The notes under the pieces are model-generated. The model made no database searches and was not told the DNA's origin. It saw only the letters and a list, made by a program, of their open reading frames with translations. Below, one piece after another: positions 1 to 5,809 of a DNA stretch of 10,092 nucleotides. The translations under genes were made by a program, and so were the position numbers. Within the stretch, counting starts at the first letter, position 1. Each line of letters starts with the position of its first letter. The DNA is from Rhodospirillaceae bacterium (lineage in GTDB: Bacteria; Pseudomonadota; Alphaproteobacteria; CADEGL01), in NCBI GenBank assembly GCA_018699755.1, contig JABIRQ010000485.1:1-10092 (forward strand), read 5' to 3'.

Positions 1-40
1 CCCGCATGGGCCGCCCGAATCGCTCTGGGGTACGCGACCC

Positions 41-1147
41 CTACTGGCTGGCGCGGAACTCGTCCGGCAGGAACCACATGGAATCCTGGTCCTCCATGGC
101 GACGTGGCACTCATGGCAGAAGGTCATGTTGTCCGACCCTTTGCCGCCGGTCGTGCCGACGACCGCGCCGCTCGGCAGGATCATGGAATAGCGCCAATCC
201 TGGCTCTCCTTGTTGAAGCCGTTGGCCATCTTCTCCATCAGGAATAGCGGGCCTGCTCCGACCTTGCCTTCCGGCGTCACCACGAAGCTGTCCTTGGCCA
301 GCAGGCTGCCGACCGGCATGGGGCCGGCATCTTCGTATTCGCCGTATTCGTCTTCCGCCGTCGCGTTCGCATAGTTGTTCACGTAGCGGCTGCCATGGGT
401 CGCCGACTGGTAGGGCGCGGCGTTGTAACGCTGCCATTTCGTATAGGACCCGGCGACGGGATTGCCGGACTTCTCGTAAGCGGCGACCATCTCGCCGATC
501 AGGCAATTGTAGGCTGCCGTGGCCTCGTCGCTCGAGACTTCGGCAATCGTGGCGCCGCCGCAGGGGTTGCACGGATTGCAGGGGTTCGCGGCGCCGCACG
601 GGTTGCAGGGATTGCAGGCTTTCTTCGCTGCGCAGGGATTGCACGGATTGCAGGCCTTCTTCGCTGCGCAAGGATTGCACGGGTTGCAGGCTTTCTTGGC
701 CGCACAGGGGTTACACGGATTGCAGGCCTTCTTCGCGGCGCAGGGGTTCGCCGCGGCCAGGCGAGGCACGATGCAGATCTTGCTGAACGCCCCGCCGCCG
801 GCCGCGCAGGGATTGCACGGATTGCAGGGGTTCGCGGCGCCGCACGGATTGCAGGGATTGCACGGGTTGCAGGCCTTCTTGGCCGCGCAGGGGTTACAGG
901 GGTTGCAGGCTTTCTTCGCGCCGCAGGGGTTGCAGGGATTGCATCCCTTCTTCGCCCCGCAGGGGTTGCAGGCCGCAAGCTGAACGGGCGGGGTCCCGGG
1001 CCGGGGAACGGCCGTGGGATTGGTCGTCGCGCTGTGCGCCGCCGGCGCTTGGCGTATCTCGGCCTTGCTGGAACCGGCATCTGCCACGGTGATGCCGATG
1101 CCGGCGATCAGCGGCAAGACCGCACTGGAAAGTAAGGATGCACGCAT
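41..1147 (-). CDS. Exported cytochrome P460-like protein with a long Asn-Pro-Cys repeat array
   Basis: A 368-aa protein. Residues 1-24 form a signal peptide (hydrophobic core LPLIAGIGI, then ADA). Residues 60-196 are a cysteine array of NPC triplets, mostly in a 12-residue unit like AAKKACNPCNPC; there are 32 Cys in this stretch, 31 of them in the repeat. A non-repeat spacer (about 115-133) splits it. Residues 210-368 resemble cytochrome P460: HGSRYVNNYA, then PVGSLLAKDSF, WRYSMILP, and a CHECH haem-binding CxxCH at 344-348. P460 enzymes are c-type haem proteins that oxidise hydroxylamine and nitric oxide in the periplasm; the match is to fold and motif, so the substrate is unknown. The array could bind soft metals (inference). 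I chose the ATG at 1147 because AGGGAG lies 6 nt upstream and the signal peptide begins there; the frame stays open to 1249 but without these signs. Divergent from the SUMF1-like gene. The haem domain is fairly sure, the role is not. Confidence 0.85.
   Translation of the reverse strand: MRASLLSSAVLPLIAGIGITVADAGSSKAEIRQAPAAHSATTNPTAVPRPGTPPVQLAACNPCGAKKGCNPCNPCGAKKACNPCNPCAAKKACNPCNPCNPCGAANPCNPCNPCAAGGGAFSKICIVPRLAAANPCAAKKACNPCNPCAAKKACNPCNPCAAKKACNPCNPCAAKKACNPCNPCGAANPCNPCNPCGGATIAEVSSDEATAAYNCLIGEMVAAYEKSGNPVAGSYTKWQRYNAAPYQSATHGSRYVNNYANATAEDEYGEYEDAGPMPVGSLLAKDSFVVTPEGKVGAGPLFLMEKMANGFNKESQDWRYSMILPSGAVVGTTGGKGSDNMTFCHECHVAMEDQDSMWFLPDEFRASQ
560..970 (-). repeat. In-frame tandem repeat encoding the NPC cysteine array
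   Basis: The region is built mainly from 36-bp units (12 codons) encoding AAKKACNPCNPC or close variants, in two blocks. Block one covers residues 60-114 and block two residues 136-196. Both blocks end in the same cap, GAANPCNPCNPC, which suggests that a whole module was duplicated and not just single units. The unit is a multiple of three and free of stops, so several false open frames run through it on both strands. Confidence 0.9.
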
Positions 1148-1350
1148 CGAAGTCTCCCTGTGGTTCCTTGCGGCCCATCCCATCATTCGTGGGAGTAGCC
1201 GTCTCGTTGGCCGGACTTGCGCCGGATGAGGTCGAAGACTAGCGACCATTTGCGGCCCTCAGGAGTCAAAACTCCTCACGTGTTCGTGACCCGAAAGCAC
1301 CCGATTCGGCCTCGTCTGGCGCCCCGGGTTCGGCTAGTCAGGCAGGCAAT
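1148..1350. promoter_or_regulatory. Divergent intergenic region with two adjacent palindromes
   Basis: This 203-bp gap separates the starts of the leftward P460-like gene and the rightward SUMF1-like gene, so both promoters should lie here. Near its middle are AGGAGT-CAAA-ACTCCT (1261-1276) and, touching it, TCACG-TGTT-CGTGA (1276-1289). These have the size and placement of an operator. I could not identify a convincing -35/-10 pair for either gene by eye. Confidence 0.4.
1154..1159 (-). promoter_or_regulatory. Ribosome binding site of the P460-like gene
   Basis: AGGGAG on the minus strand, 6 nt before the ATG at 1147. It decides the start over the longer open frame. Confidence 0.7.
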
Positions 1351-2262
1351 ATGGATGCTGACGAGGCCAGAGACTCCGTTGAGCGGCGGCGCGCCATAGG
1401 ACGCCGGCGCGGATTGGCGGCGGCTGTCGGAATCCTGCTGGGCGGTCTGTCGGCGGCCCTCGCCGCCGGGCCGCAGGTGGCCGTGCCGCCCGTTGTCGAG
1501 GTGCCCGCGGGGTCCTTCGTCTATGGCTCCGACCGGGCCGAGCGGGAGGCCGCCTACCGGCTGGACGAGGCGGCCTATGGCCACGCCCGCACCCGTGAGT
1601 GGGGCTGGTACGAGGACGAGCCTGTGCGCGCGACGGCCGAACTGCCGACTTTCGCGATGACTCGGACGCCGATCACCAAGGCCCAATACGCCGCCTTCGT
1701 CGCCGCCACCGGGCATCCCGCGCCGGATGTCGATCCGGTGACCTGGGCCGGCTATGGCCTGATCCACCCCTATGAGCGGACGCGCCGTCACGCCTGGAAA
1801 GATGGCGCCTATCCCGAGGGGCGGGGCGATCATCCCGTGGTTCTGGTGTCCCATGCGGACGCCCAAGCCTATGCGGCCTGGCTGTCGAAGGTCACGGACG
1901 TCCGTTGGCGCCTGCCGTCCGAGCGCGAATGGGAGAAGGCGGTGCGCGGCGCCGATGGCCGGCGCTTTCCCTGGGGCGATTCCTTCGATCCCGCGCGCCT
2001 CAACAGCCATGACGCTGGGCCGTTCGACACGCTGCCCGCAGGCAGCTTTCCCGATGGGGCGGGGCCATGGGGCCTGCTGGATGGCGCCGGGCAGGTCTAC
2101 GAATGGACCGGCACGCCGGAGCGTCCGGGGCGCTACATCGTCAAGGGCGGCTCCTGGGACGACAGTGGCTGCGGCATTTGCCGTCCGGCGGCGCGCCATG
2201 CCCGGCCAGCCGGGATCAAGCACATTCTGATCGGCTTTCGTCTGATGCGCGATGCGGGTTGA
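1351..2262 (+). CDS. Exported SUMF1/FGE-sulfatase-fold protein, probably not a true formylglycine-generating enzyme
   Basis: A 303-aa protein. Residues 1-39 look like a signal peptide with arginine pairs before the hydrophobic stretch (RRRGLAAAVGILLGGL, then AALAA), possibly Tat-type. Residues 46-300 carry SUMF1-domain landmarks in order: VPAGSFVYGS, TRTPITKAQYAAF, WRLPSEREWEKAVRG (185-199), RFPWGD, GLLDGAGQVYEW (241-252), KGGSWDD (265-271) and IGFRLMR near the end. Genuine formylglycine-generating enzymes use two copper-binding cysteines five residues apart just after the GGS motif. Here the only cysteines there are 274 and 277 (CGIC), offset and three apart, so the classical activity is unlikely. 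Periplasmic relatives such as PvdO, and NirV near nirK, also use this fold in other roles. The start is the ATG at 1351 with AGGCAGG a few nt upstream. The neighbouring divergent gene encodes the exported P460-like protein. Confidence 0.88.
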   Translation: MDADEARDSVERRRAIGRRRGLAAAVGILLGGLSAALAAGPQVAVPPVVEVPAGSFVYGSDRAEREAAYRLDEAAYGHARTREWGWYEDEPVRATAELPTFAMTRTPITKAQYAAFVAATGHPAPDVDPVTWAGYGLIHPYERTRRHAWKDGAYPEGRGDHPVVLVSHADAQAYAAWLSKVTDVRWRLPSEREWEKAVRGADGRRFPWGDSFDPARLNSHDAGPFDTLPAGSFPDGAGPWGLLDGAGQVYEWTGTPERPGRYIVKGGSWDDSGCGICRPAARHARPAGIKHILIGFRLMRDAG

Positions 2263-2268
2263 GCGCGC

Positions 2269-2296
2269 TTGCCCGCTCGGGCGTGCGCGCTAGGGT
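2269..2296 (+). promoter_or_regulatory. Candidate promoter for the histidine-rich conserved gene
   Basis: TTGCCC (2269-2274), a 16-bp spacer and TAGGGT (2291-2296). A second possible pair is TTGGTG (2313-2318), 18 bp, TAGATA (2337-2342). The 11-bp sequence GGCGTGCGCGC occurs as a direct repeat at 2280-2290 and 2318-2328, so the region may bind a regulator. Assigned by eye only. Confidence 0.35.
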
Positions 2297-2384
2297 AATG
2301 ACCGAAACGTGATTGGTGGCGTGCGCGCCCTGATCCTAGATAAGATTCGATTTGGTGCACAACAGAACCGGGAGACCGGAAACC

Positions 2385-3095
2385 GTGGTCGATTTTTCCA
2401 CGCTGGGCCGAGAACGGCTGGAAGCGATGCTGGAGGCGGGACGCGAGGCCGTGAACTGCCACCGCGTCCTCGCCAAGTCTGGCGACAACATCGTCGGTGA
2501 GCTCCTAAAGGGCCATGAAACCTTCTTCGAGTGGGATCACTATCCCTCGGGCGACGTCTACGACCGGGACAGTCATTCCCAGTACTACTATCACGCCCAT
2601 CCCCAGGAAGAGCGGATCGGCGAGCACGGCCATTTCCACACGTTCCTGCGGCCCAAGGGCATGCCCGACGACATCCGTCCCGCGCGGATCGAAGGGGCCG
2701 AGATGCCCGAAGATCTGGACGACTGGCTCAGCCACCTGATCGGCATCTCGATGGACAAGCACGGCATTCCCATCCGCCTGTTCACGACCAACCGCTGGGT
2801 GACAGGGGAGGTCTGGTACGAGGCGGCGGATGTCTGCCGTATGCTCGATCTGTTCGAAATCGACCTGGCGCCGCCGTCCTGGCCGGTGAACTGCTGGCTT
2901 ACGGCTATGGTCCGGCTGTTTCGGCCCCAGATAGAGGCGCTGATCCACGAGCGGGACGTGGGCGTTGCGCGCTGGGCCGAGAAGAACGAAACCGACGACG
3001 TCTACGAGGATCGGCGGTTCGAGATCGTCTCGTCTGTCGATATCTCGATCGACGACCAAGTGGCGGCCCTTGTTGCCGCTCTCGAACGCGCCTAA
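2385..3095 (+). CDS. Conserved protein of unknown function with a clustered histidine motif
   Basis: A 236-aa soluble-looking protein without signal peptide or membrane segment. I do not recognise a characterised function. It may belong to a proteobacterial family I remember as DUF6969, which I cannot verify. The striking part is residues 68-88: Y-Y-H-A-H-P, then E-H-G-H-F-H-T-F, placing H70, H72, H81, H83 and H85 close together like a metal or cofactor site (inference). The rest is rich in Trp and acidic residues, with a charged helical N-terminus (RERLEAMLEAGREAVN). The frame is open from TTG 2352, but I prefer GTG 2385, which has GGGAG about 10 nt upstream; the earlier codons have no ribosome binding site. 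It stands alone between a rightward gene and a convergent one. It is real by length and composition; the start is uncertain. Confidence 0.75.
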   Translation: MVDFSTLGRERLEAMLEAGREAVNCHRVLAKSGDNIVGELLKGHETFFEWDHYPSGDVYDRDSHSQYYYHAHPQEERIGEHGHFHTFLRPKGMPDDIRPARIEGAEMPEDLDDWLSHLIGISMDKHGIPIRLFTTNRWVTGEVWYEAADVCRMLDLFEIDLAPPSWPVNCWLTAMVRLFRPQIEALIHERDVGVARWAEKNETDDVYEDRRFEIVSSVDISIDDQVAALVAALERA

Positions 3096-3155
3096 CCGTT
3101 CTCTTTCAAGGGGCCTTGGGATCGGACTCGGGCGAACACGGTGTCCGCCGCCGCC

Positions 3156-3641
3156 TCAGCAATTGGCGCAGGAACGCAGCGGCAGGCCCCGTTCGAGCCA
3201 TCCCGGGGCGCCGTCGCGGCCGAGCATGCCCTCGCGCACGTCGAGCAGCCGAGTGAATCCGATACTGGCGAGATAGTCCCGCGCGCGGGCCGAGCGGTAG
3301 CCGCGGGCGCAGATCAACGCGATCGGCCGTTCGCGATCGCCATCGACCGCGGCCAGGACCTTCTCCCCGAAACCTTCGATCCCGGCCGGATCGTGGATCG
3401 TGATCGGCCGTGCGTGTTCGGGCAGGCCCGTTTCCCGCCATTCGCGGGGCGAGCGCACGTCGACCAGGACGATTTCGCCGCCGGCGGATGCACGCTGGGC
3501 CGCTTCCGGGGCGAGCCAGGCGCTCTCGCCTTCGACGGCGGAGGCGGCGGCGATTGCCGTCAGCACGACCGCGAGGCCCAACAGCAGGACCAGGGGCAGA
3601 TAGCGTCGATCGGCCAGGACGCGGAGGTTCGCGATGCTCAT
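3156..3641 (-). CDS. Membrane-anchored rhodanese-like sulfurtransferase
   Basis: A 161-aa protein with one N-terminal membrane segment (about 14-35) preceded by arginines, which should leave the domain on the periplasmic side. A single rhodanese domain follows: VLVDVRSPREW (58-68) and the active-site loop CARGYRS (111-117), with C111 as the expected persulfide-carrying cysteine. Rhodaneses pass sulfane sulfur to thiophilic acceptors, and the loop is intact, so activity is plausible. The protein ends in SCANC, giving two more cysteines (158 and 161) that could form a CxxC redox or metal pair. It converges on the histidine-rich gene. The ATG at 3641 has no Shine-Dalgarno sequence, and a good -10 ends only 6 nt upstream, so the mRNA may be leaderless. 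Acceptor and pathway are unknown. Confidence 0.88.
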   Translation of the reverse strand: MSIANLRVLADRRYLPLVLLLGLAVVLTAIAAASAVEGESAWLAPEAAQRASAGGEIVLVDVRSPREWRETGLPEHARPITIHDPAGIEGFGEKVLAAVDGDRERPIALICARGYRSARARDYLASIGFTRLLDVREGMLGRDGAPGWLERGLPLRSCANC

Positions 3642-3647
3642 AGGGGC

Positions 3648-3675
3648 AAGATAGCTTGCGGGAAGCTGGTTTCAA
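3648..3675 (-). promoter_or_regulatory. Promoter of the rhodanese gene, probably giving a leaderless mRNA
   Basis: On the minus strand: TTGAAA (3670-3675), a 16-bp spacer and TATCTT (3648-3653). Only six bases separate the -10 from the ATG at 3641, so transcription should begin at or next to the start codon. The lack of a ribosome binding site there agrees. Confidence 0.55.
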
Positions 3676-3786
3676 CGATGCCGTATACCGGTGGCCGAGG
3701 CCGTGTCGGCCGGATCCCTCTTGATCGCGGCCGCATTCCCACGGACTCTGGGCCCGCCGTCGCGTCGATCGCAAAGGACAGGATGG

Positions 3787-4200
3787 ATGATCCAGATTCT
3801 CGCTCTCATTTCGCTATGGATCGTCCTGGCGGGCGGGGCGTTGCCCGCCTCGGCCGCGTCCAACGCGCTTTGCGTGACCAACGCCGATTCGGGGCATGGT
3901 CACCGCTTCCTCTGGATGCATGGCGACTACGATTATGAAATCCATTCGGCCTTGGCCGAGGCTGGCGAACGGGTCTGTTTCGAGAGTGAGTTCCTGGTCG
4001 GGCCGGGCTGGTACGTGAAAGCCGTCGTCAAGCTCTACGAGGATCGCTACCAGACGGCGGGTCAGGAATATGCGGCGGAGCCGGTCGACATGGGTCCTGC
4101 CGAGGCCGCAGTCCGCCGGGAATATTGCTTCCGGTTCGACGATGTTGCCTTCGCCTATGCCTTCTCTGAGGGTCCCTGTCCCGAGTCGCCGGGTTCCTGA
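3787..4200 (+). CDS. Small secreted four-cysteine protein of unknown function
   Basis: A 137-aa precursor. Residues 1-24 are a clear signal peptide (ILALISLWIVLAGGALP, then ASA). The mature part of about 113 residues has four cysteines (29, 64, 114, 131), enough for two disulfides, and many aromatic residues (HRFLWMHGDYDYEIH, GPGWYVKAVVKLYEDRY), suggesting a compact beta-rich periplasmic or extracellular domain. I do not recognise the family. The start is the ATG at 3787 with AAGGA 8 nt upstream; a longer frame from 3691 lacks such a site and would bury the signal peptide. Its last 46 bp overlap the 3' end of the convergent DUF4112 gene. It is divergent from the rhodanese gene. Confidence 0.78.
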   Translation: MIQILALISLWIVLAGGALPASAASNALCVTNADSGHGHRFLWMHGDYDYEIHSALAEAGERVCFESEFLVGPGWYVKAVVKLYEDRYQTAGQEYAAEPVDMGPAEAAVRREYCFRFDDVAFAYAFSEGPCPESPGS

Positions 4201-4580
4201 AACCCGGAAGAAGACGTCTTTTGCTTCTCCCACCAGACGCGCAGCCGCAGGGCGTTGCGCGTGTTGGCCTTGAAGACGAAATCGAAGAGATCGCCGACGA
4301 AGGGCACCACACCGACCGTCGCATCCAGGATGACGTTGCCGACCATCGGTGCCAGAATCCGCTTGGGCGCGCCGATCCGCCAAGCCTCGGCCACCAGGCC
4401 GAGCGCGAGGACGGCGACCGCGAGGTCTCCGGCGAAGGGGATCAGGCCGAGCAACCCGTCGATTCCGACCCGGTGGCGCGTGCCGGGCACGCGGAATTGT
4501 TGGTCGAACAGGCGCGCCAGCCGTTCGATTCGGCAAATGCGCCGCTCGATCTCCGCCGCCGCGCGTCGGGGCCGCGCCAT
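4155..4580 (-). CDS. DUF4112 family membrane-associated protein
   Basis: A 141-aa protein with the two hallmark blocks of DUF4112: PGTRHRVGIDGLLGLIPFAG (32-51), and later GNVILDATVG (81-90) followed by VPFVGDLFDFVFKAN (92-106). Each pairs a hydrophobic segment with a Pro/Gly-Asp turn, so the protein probably sits in the inner membrane as two membrane-embedded segments. No biochemical function is established for the family. The tail after 120 (KTSSSGFQEPGDSGQGPSEKA) is polar and looks disordered; it is the part encoded in the 46-bp overlap with the convergent secreted-protein gene. It starts 9 nt after the stop of the PqiA-like gene, without a strong ribosome binding site, so the two are probably co-transcribed. 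Confidence 0.88.
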   Translation of the reverse strand: MARPRRAAAEIERRICRIERLARLFDQQFRVPGTRHRVGIDGLLGLIPFAGDLAVAVLALGLVAEAWRIGAPKRILAPMVGNVILDATVGVVPFVGDLFDFVFKANTRNALRLRVWWEKQKTSSSGFQEPGDSGQGPSEKA

Positions 4581-4589
4581 GGTTCGGGG

Positions 4590-5090
4590 CTAGGCCGGGC
4601 GTAGCCGGCGCGTGAGCCGGCGGACCAGCAGCATGGACAGCACGACGCCGCCCGCGAAGAAATAGACGCCGGCATGAACCGCCATTCCGGCGAGACCGGA
4701 TGTTTTGATCGAAACGATCAGGAGGGCCGCGAGAAAAACGTCGAGCATCGACCATCTGCCGACATCCTCGAGCCATCCGGCCAGGCGCAGGGCTGCCGGG
4801 TCGCCAGGCGAGGCGGTTGCCCAAAGTCGTGCGGCCAGCGCGAATTTCGCGAGCGGAAAGACGATGGTGAACAGCGCGACGATGGCGGCCAAGGCGAGTT
4901 CCTCCGCCTCGACCAGCTGGATCATAGCGTCCAGGATCGATATCTCGCCCGAAAAGACGAAAAAGCTGGTCACCGACATGAAAGGCAACAGCCAGCCGGC
5001 GACGATCAGCGCCAGGCTGGCGGTCAGCCCCGGCCCGATCAGGCGATCGCTCAGGCGGATGGACCGCGCCAGGCTGGCTTTACCCGTCAT
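4590..5090 (-). CDS. PqiA-like integral membrane protein (paraquat-inducible protein A domain)
   Basis: A 166-aa protein with about four membrane segments (roughly 20-40, 64-88, 117-130 and 138-155). The block GRWSMLDVFLAALLIVSIK (111-129) is the diagnostic motif of PqiA. PqiA proteins work with the MCE-domain protein PqiB in transport between the membranes of Gram-negative bacteria. E. coli PqiA has two such domains with zinc-ribbon parts; this protein has one and no CxxC ribbon. No pqiB/MCE gene lies in the window, so this is a stand-alone relative. The frame is open to 5186, but the upstream stretch is polar, begins at TTG and has no membrane signal, so I take the ATG at 5090. First gene of a leftward unit with DUF4112. 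Confidence 0.85.
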   Translation of the reverse strand: MTGKASLARSIRLSDRLIGPGLTASLALIVAGWLLPFMSVTSFFVFSGEISILDAMIQLVEAEELALAAIVALFTIVFPLAKFALAARLWATASPGDPAALRLAGWLEDVGRWSMLDVFLAALLIVSIKTSGLAGMAVHAGVYFFAGGVVLSMLLVRRLTRRLRPA

Positions 5091-5240
5091 GGGCCGATCG
5101 TGTGAATCAGCGGCGCGCGAGTCCGTCGCGGCATTTGCGCTCCGTCGGGCCGGTGCGTGGTGGCTTCGCTCGGCATGGCTCTGCAATTGTCGGTTTCGGG
5201 GTTGTCGGGCGATGGTAGCGGTCGGGGGAGGCCGCGCAAG

Positions 5241-5273
5241 GACCCTGGATGCCGGGGAACACCGGGGTCATGG
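5241..5273. repeat. REP-like hairpin remnant
   Basis: The stretch CCTGGATGCCGGGGAACACC, continuing into GGGGTCATG, is an imperfect inverted repeat (ATG-CCGG, then CCGG-GGT-CAT). It resembles the dispersed intergenic palindromes of many alphaproteobacteria, in which a GGATGCCGG arm faces a CCGGCATGAC arm. A single copy in the window cannot prove a dispersed family. Confidence 0.35.
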
Positions 5274-5283
5274 GATTTCGAGG

Positions 5284-5508
5284 ATGTCGAGCGATGGGGC
5301 CGAGATTGGTCAAGCGATCTTAATTTTGCAGTTAACAATTTTGTGCATCATCGCTTATGGTGTTTCGAGGGCTTTCGGTCGTTATTGGCCCAACAACCAT
5401 CCGATAAAATACCGCGACACCCTTAAGACATACCTTGTATTGTGTGTCATTGGGGTTCCTTCAACTATCTCTGGCTTTGTCGCTAAGGTTGGTCGGGATG
5501 CAGATTGA
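5284..5508 (+). CDS. Small two-span membrane protein, unknown
   Basis: A 74-aa protein. Residues 8-27 (IGQAILILQLTILCIIAYGV) and about 50-68 (TYLVLCVIGVPSTISGFVA) are both long enough to cross the membrane. Between them lies a basic, aromatic loop (SRAFGRYWPNNHPIKYRDTL). No family is recognised. The DNA is visibly richer in A and T than its neighbours and uses codons such as TTA, ATA and AAA that are rare elsewhere in the window, which hints at a different origin. The start at 5284 has only a weak GGGA about 8 nt upstream; the frame is open far upstream, but that part is antisense to the PqiA-like gene and not credible. The stop overlaps the next gene by 11 bp, so the two are probably translated together. 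Confidence 0.6.
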   Translation: MSSDGAEIGQAILILQLTILCIIAYGVSRAFGRYWPNNHPIKYRDTLKTYLVLCVIGVPSTISGFVAKVGRDAD

Positions 5509-5698
5509 AATTCCACCGTTGGTACAGCGCAAATGCAAGCGTTGTTCGTCGGTGAAGCGCGATCCGATCTATCCGGCCCGATGCTCCACTTGCGGCGCGC
5601 CGGTCCGACCGCCCCTGCGCCTCCGGGTAAGCGGTTCCAATGTCATGTTGGCCGCGACCCTGGGCCTCCTGGCCGTGATTGTGGCCATATCCGTCTGA
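5498..5698 (+). CDS. Small zinc-ribbon protein with a C-terminal membrane anchor
   Basis: A 66-aa protein. The N-terminal half carries two CxxC knuckles, CKRC (13-16) and CSTC (29-32), spaced as in zinc ribbons. The C-terminal part (48-65, VMLAATLGLLAVIVAI) is a hydrophobic tail that would anchor it in the inner membrane. The probable layout is a cytoplasmic metal-bound ribbon on a tail anchor. The start is the ATG at 5498, inside the last codons of the preceding small membrane-protein gene (11-bp overlap, different frame), which suggests translational coupling; the frame is open from 5435, but that would add a long overlap. No family name is recognised. The gene ends about 70 bp before the tRNA terminator, which faces the other way. 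Confidence 0.65.
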   Translation: MQIEIPPLVQRKCKRCSSVKRDPIYPARCSTCGAPVRPPLRLRVSGSNVMLAATLGLLAVIVAISV

Positions 5699-5763
5699 TC
5701 TGCGGGCCTCGCCGCCGTTATTTTAGGACCCGTCGGCTTTTAAGGACGATGACTCCGCCGGCC

Positions 5764-5802
5764 GGAATCGAAACCCCCGCCAAGCATGTGGCTCGGCGGG
5801 GG
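5764..5802 (-). terminator. Intrinsic terminator of the tRNA-Pro gene
   Basis: Arms 5774-5785 (CCCCCGCCAAGC) and 5791-5802 (GCTCGGCGGGGG) pair at 11 of 12 positions around a 5-nt loop. On the minus strand the hairpin is followed by TTTCGATT, and it begins 7 nt after the encoded CCA end of the tRNA. Confidence 0.8.
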
Positions 5803-5809
5803 CTCTTGT

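Noticed and set aside
27..41. GGGGT-ACGCG-ACCCC hairpin as terminator of the P460-like gene
   Set aside because: The stem is only 5 bp, it overlaps the stop codon, and no T-run follows on the minus strand.
560..970. CRISPR-like array
   Set aside because: The repeats are contiguous, in-frame and coding, without unique spacers of constant length.
395..1135. Long plus-strand open frames (395-1135 and 519-983) rich in Gly-Leu-Gln or Ala-Gly-Val repeats
   Set aside because: They are the antisense of the NPC repeat. A stop-free 36-bp unit keeps every frame open, and the minus frame has the signal peptide, ribosome binding site and haem domain.
3107..3118. CAAGG-GG-CCTTG palindrome between convergent genes as terminator
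   Set aside because: A two-base loop and no T-tract on either strand.
3106..3774. Large minus and plus open frames overlapping the rhodanese gene
   Set aside because: Arg/Pro/Gly-rich shadow translations; the rhodanese frame has a membrane segment, DVR motif and active-site loop.
4705..5283. N-terminal extension of the small membrane protein through the PqiA-like region
   Set aside because: It is antisense to the PqiA-like gene and compositionally unlike a protein; only the part from 5284 has coherent membrane segments.
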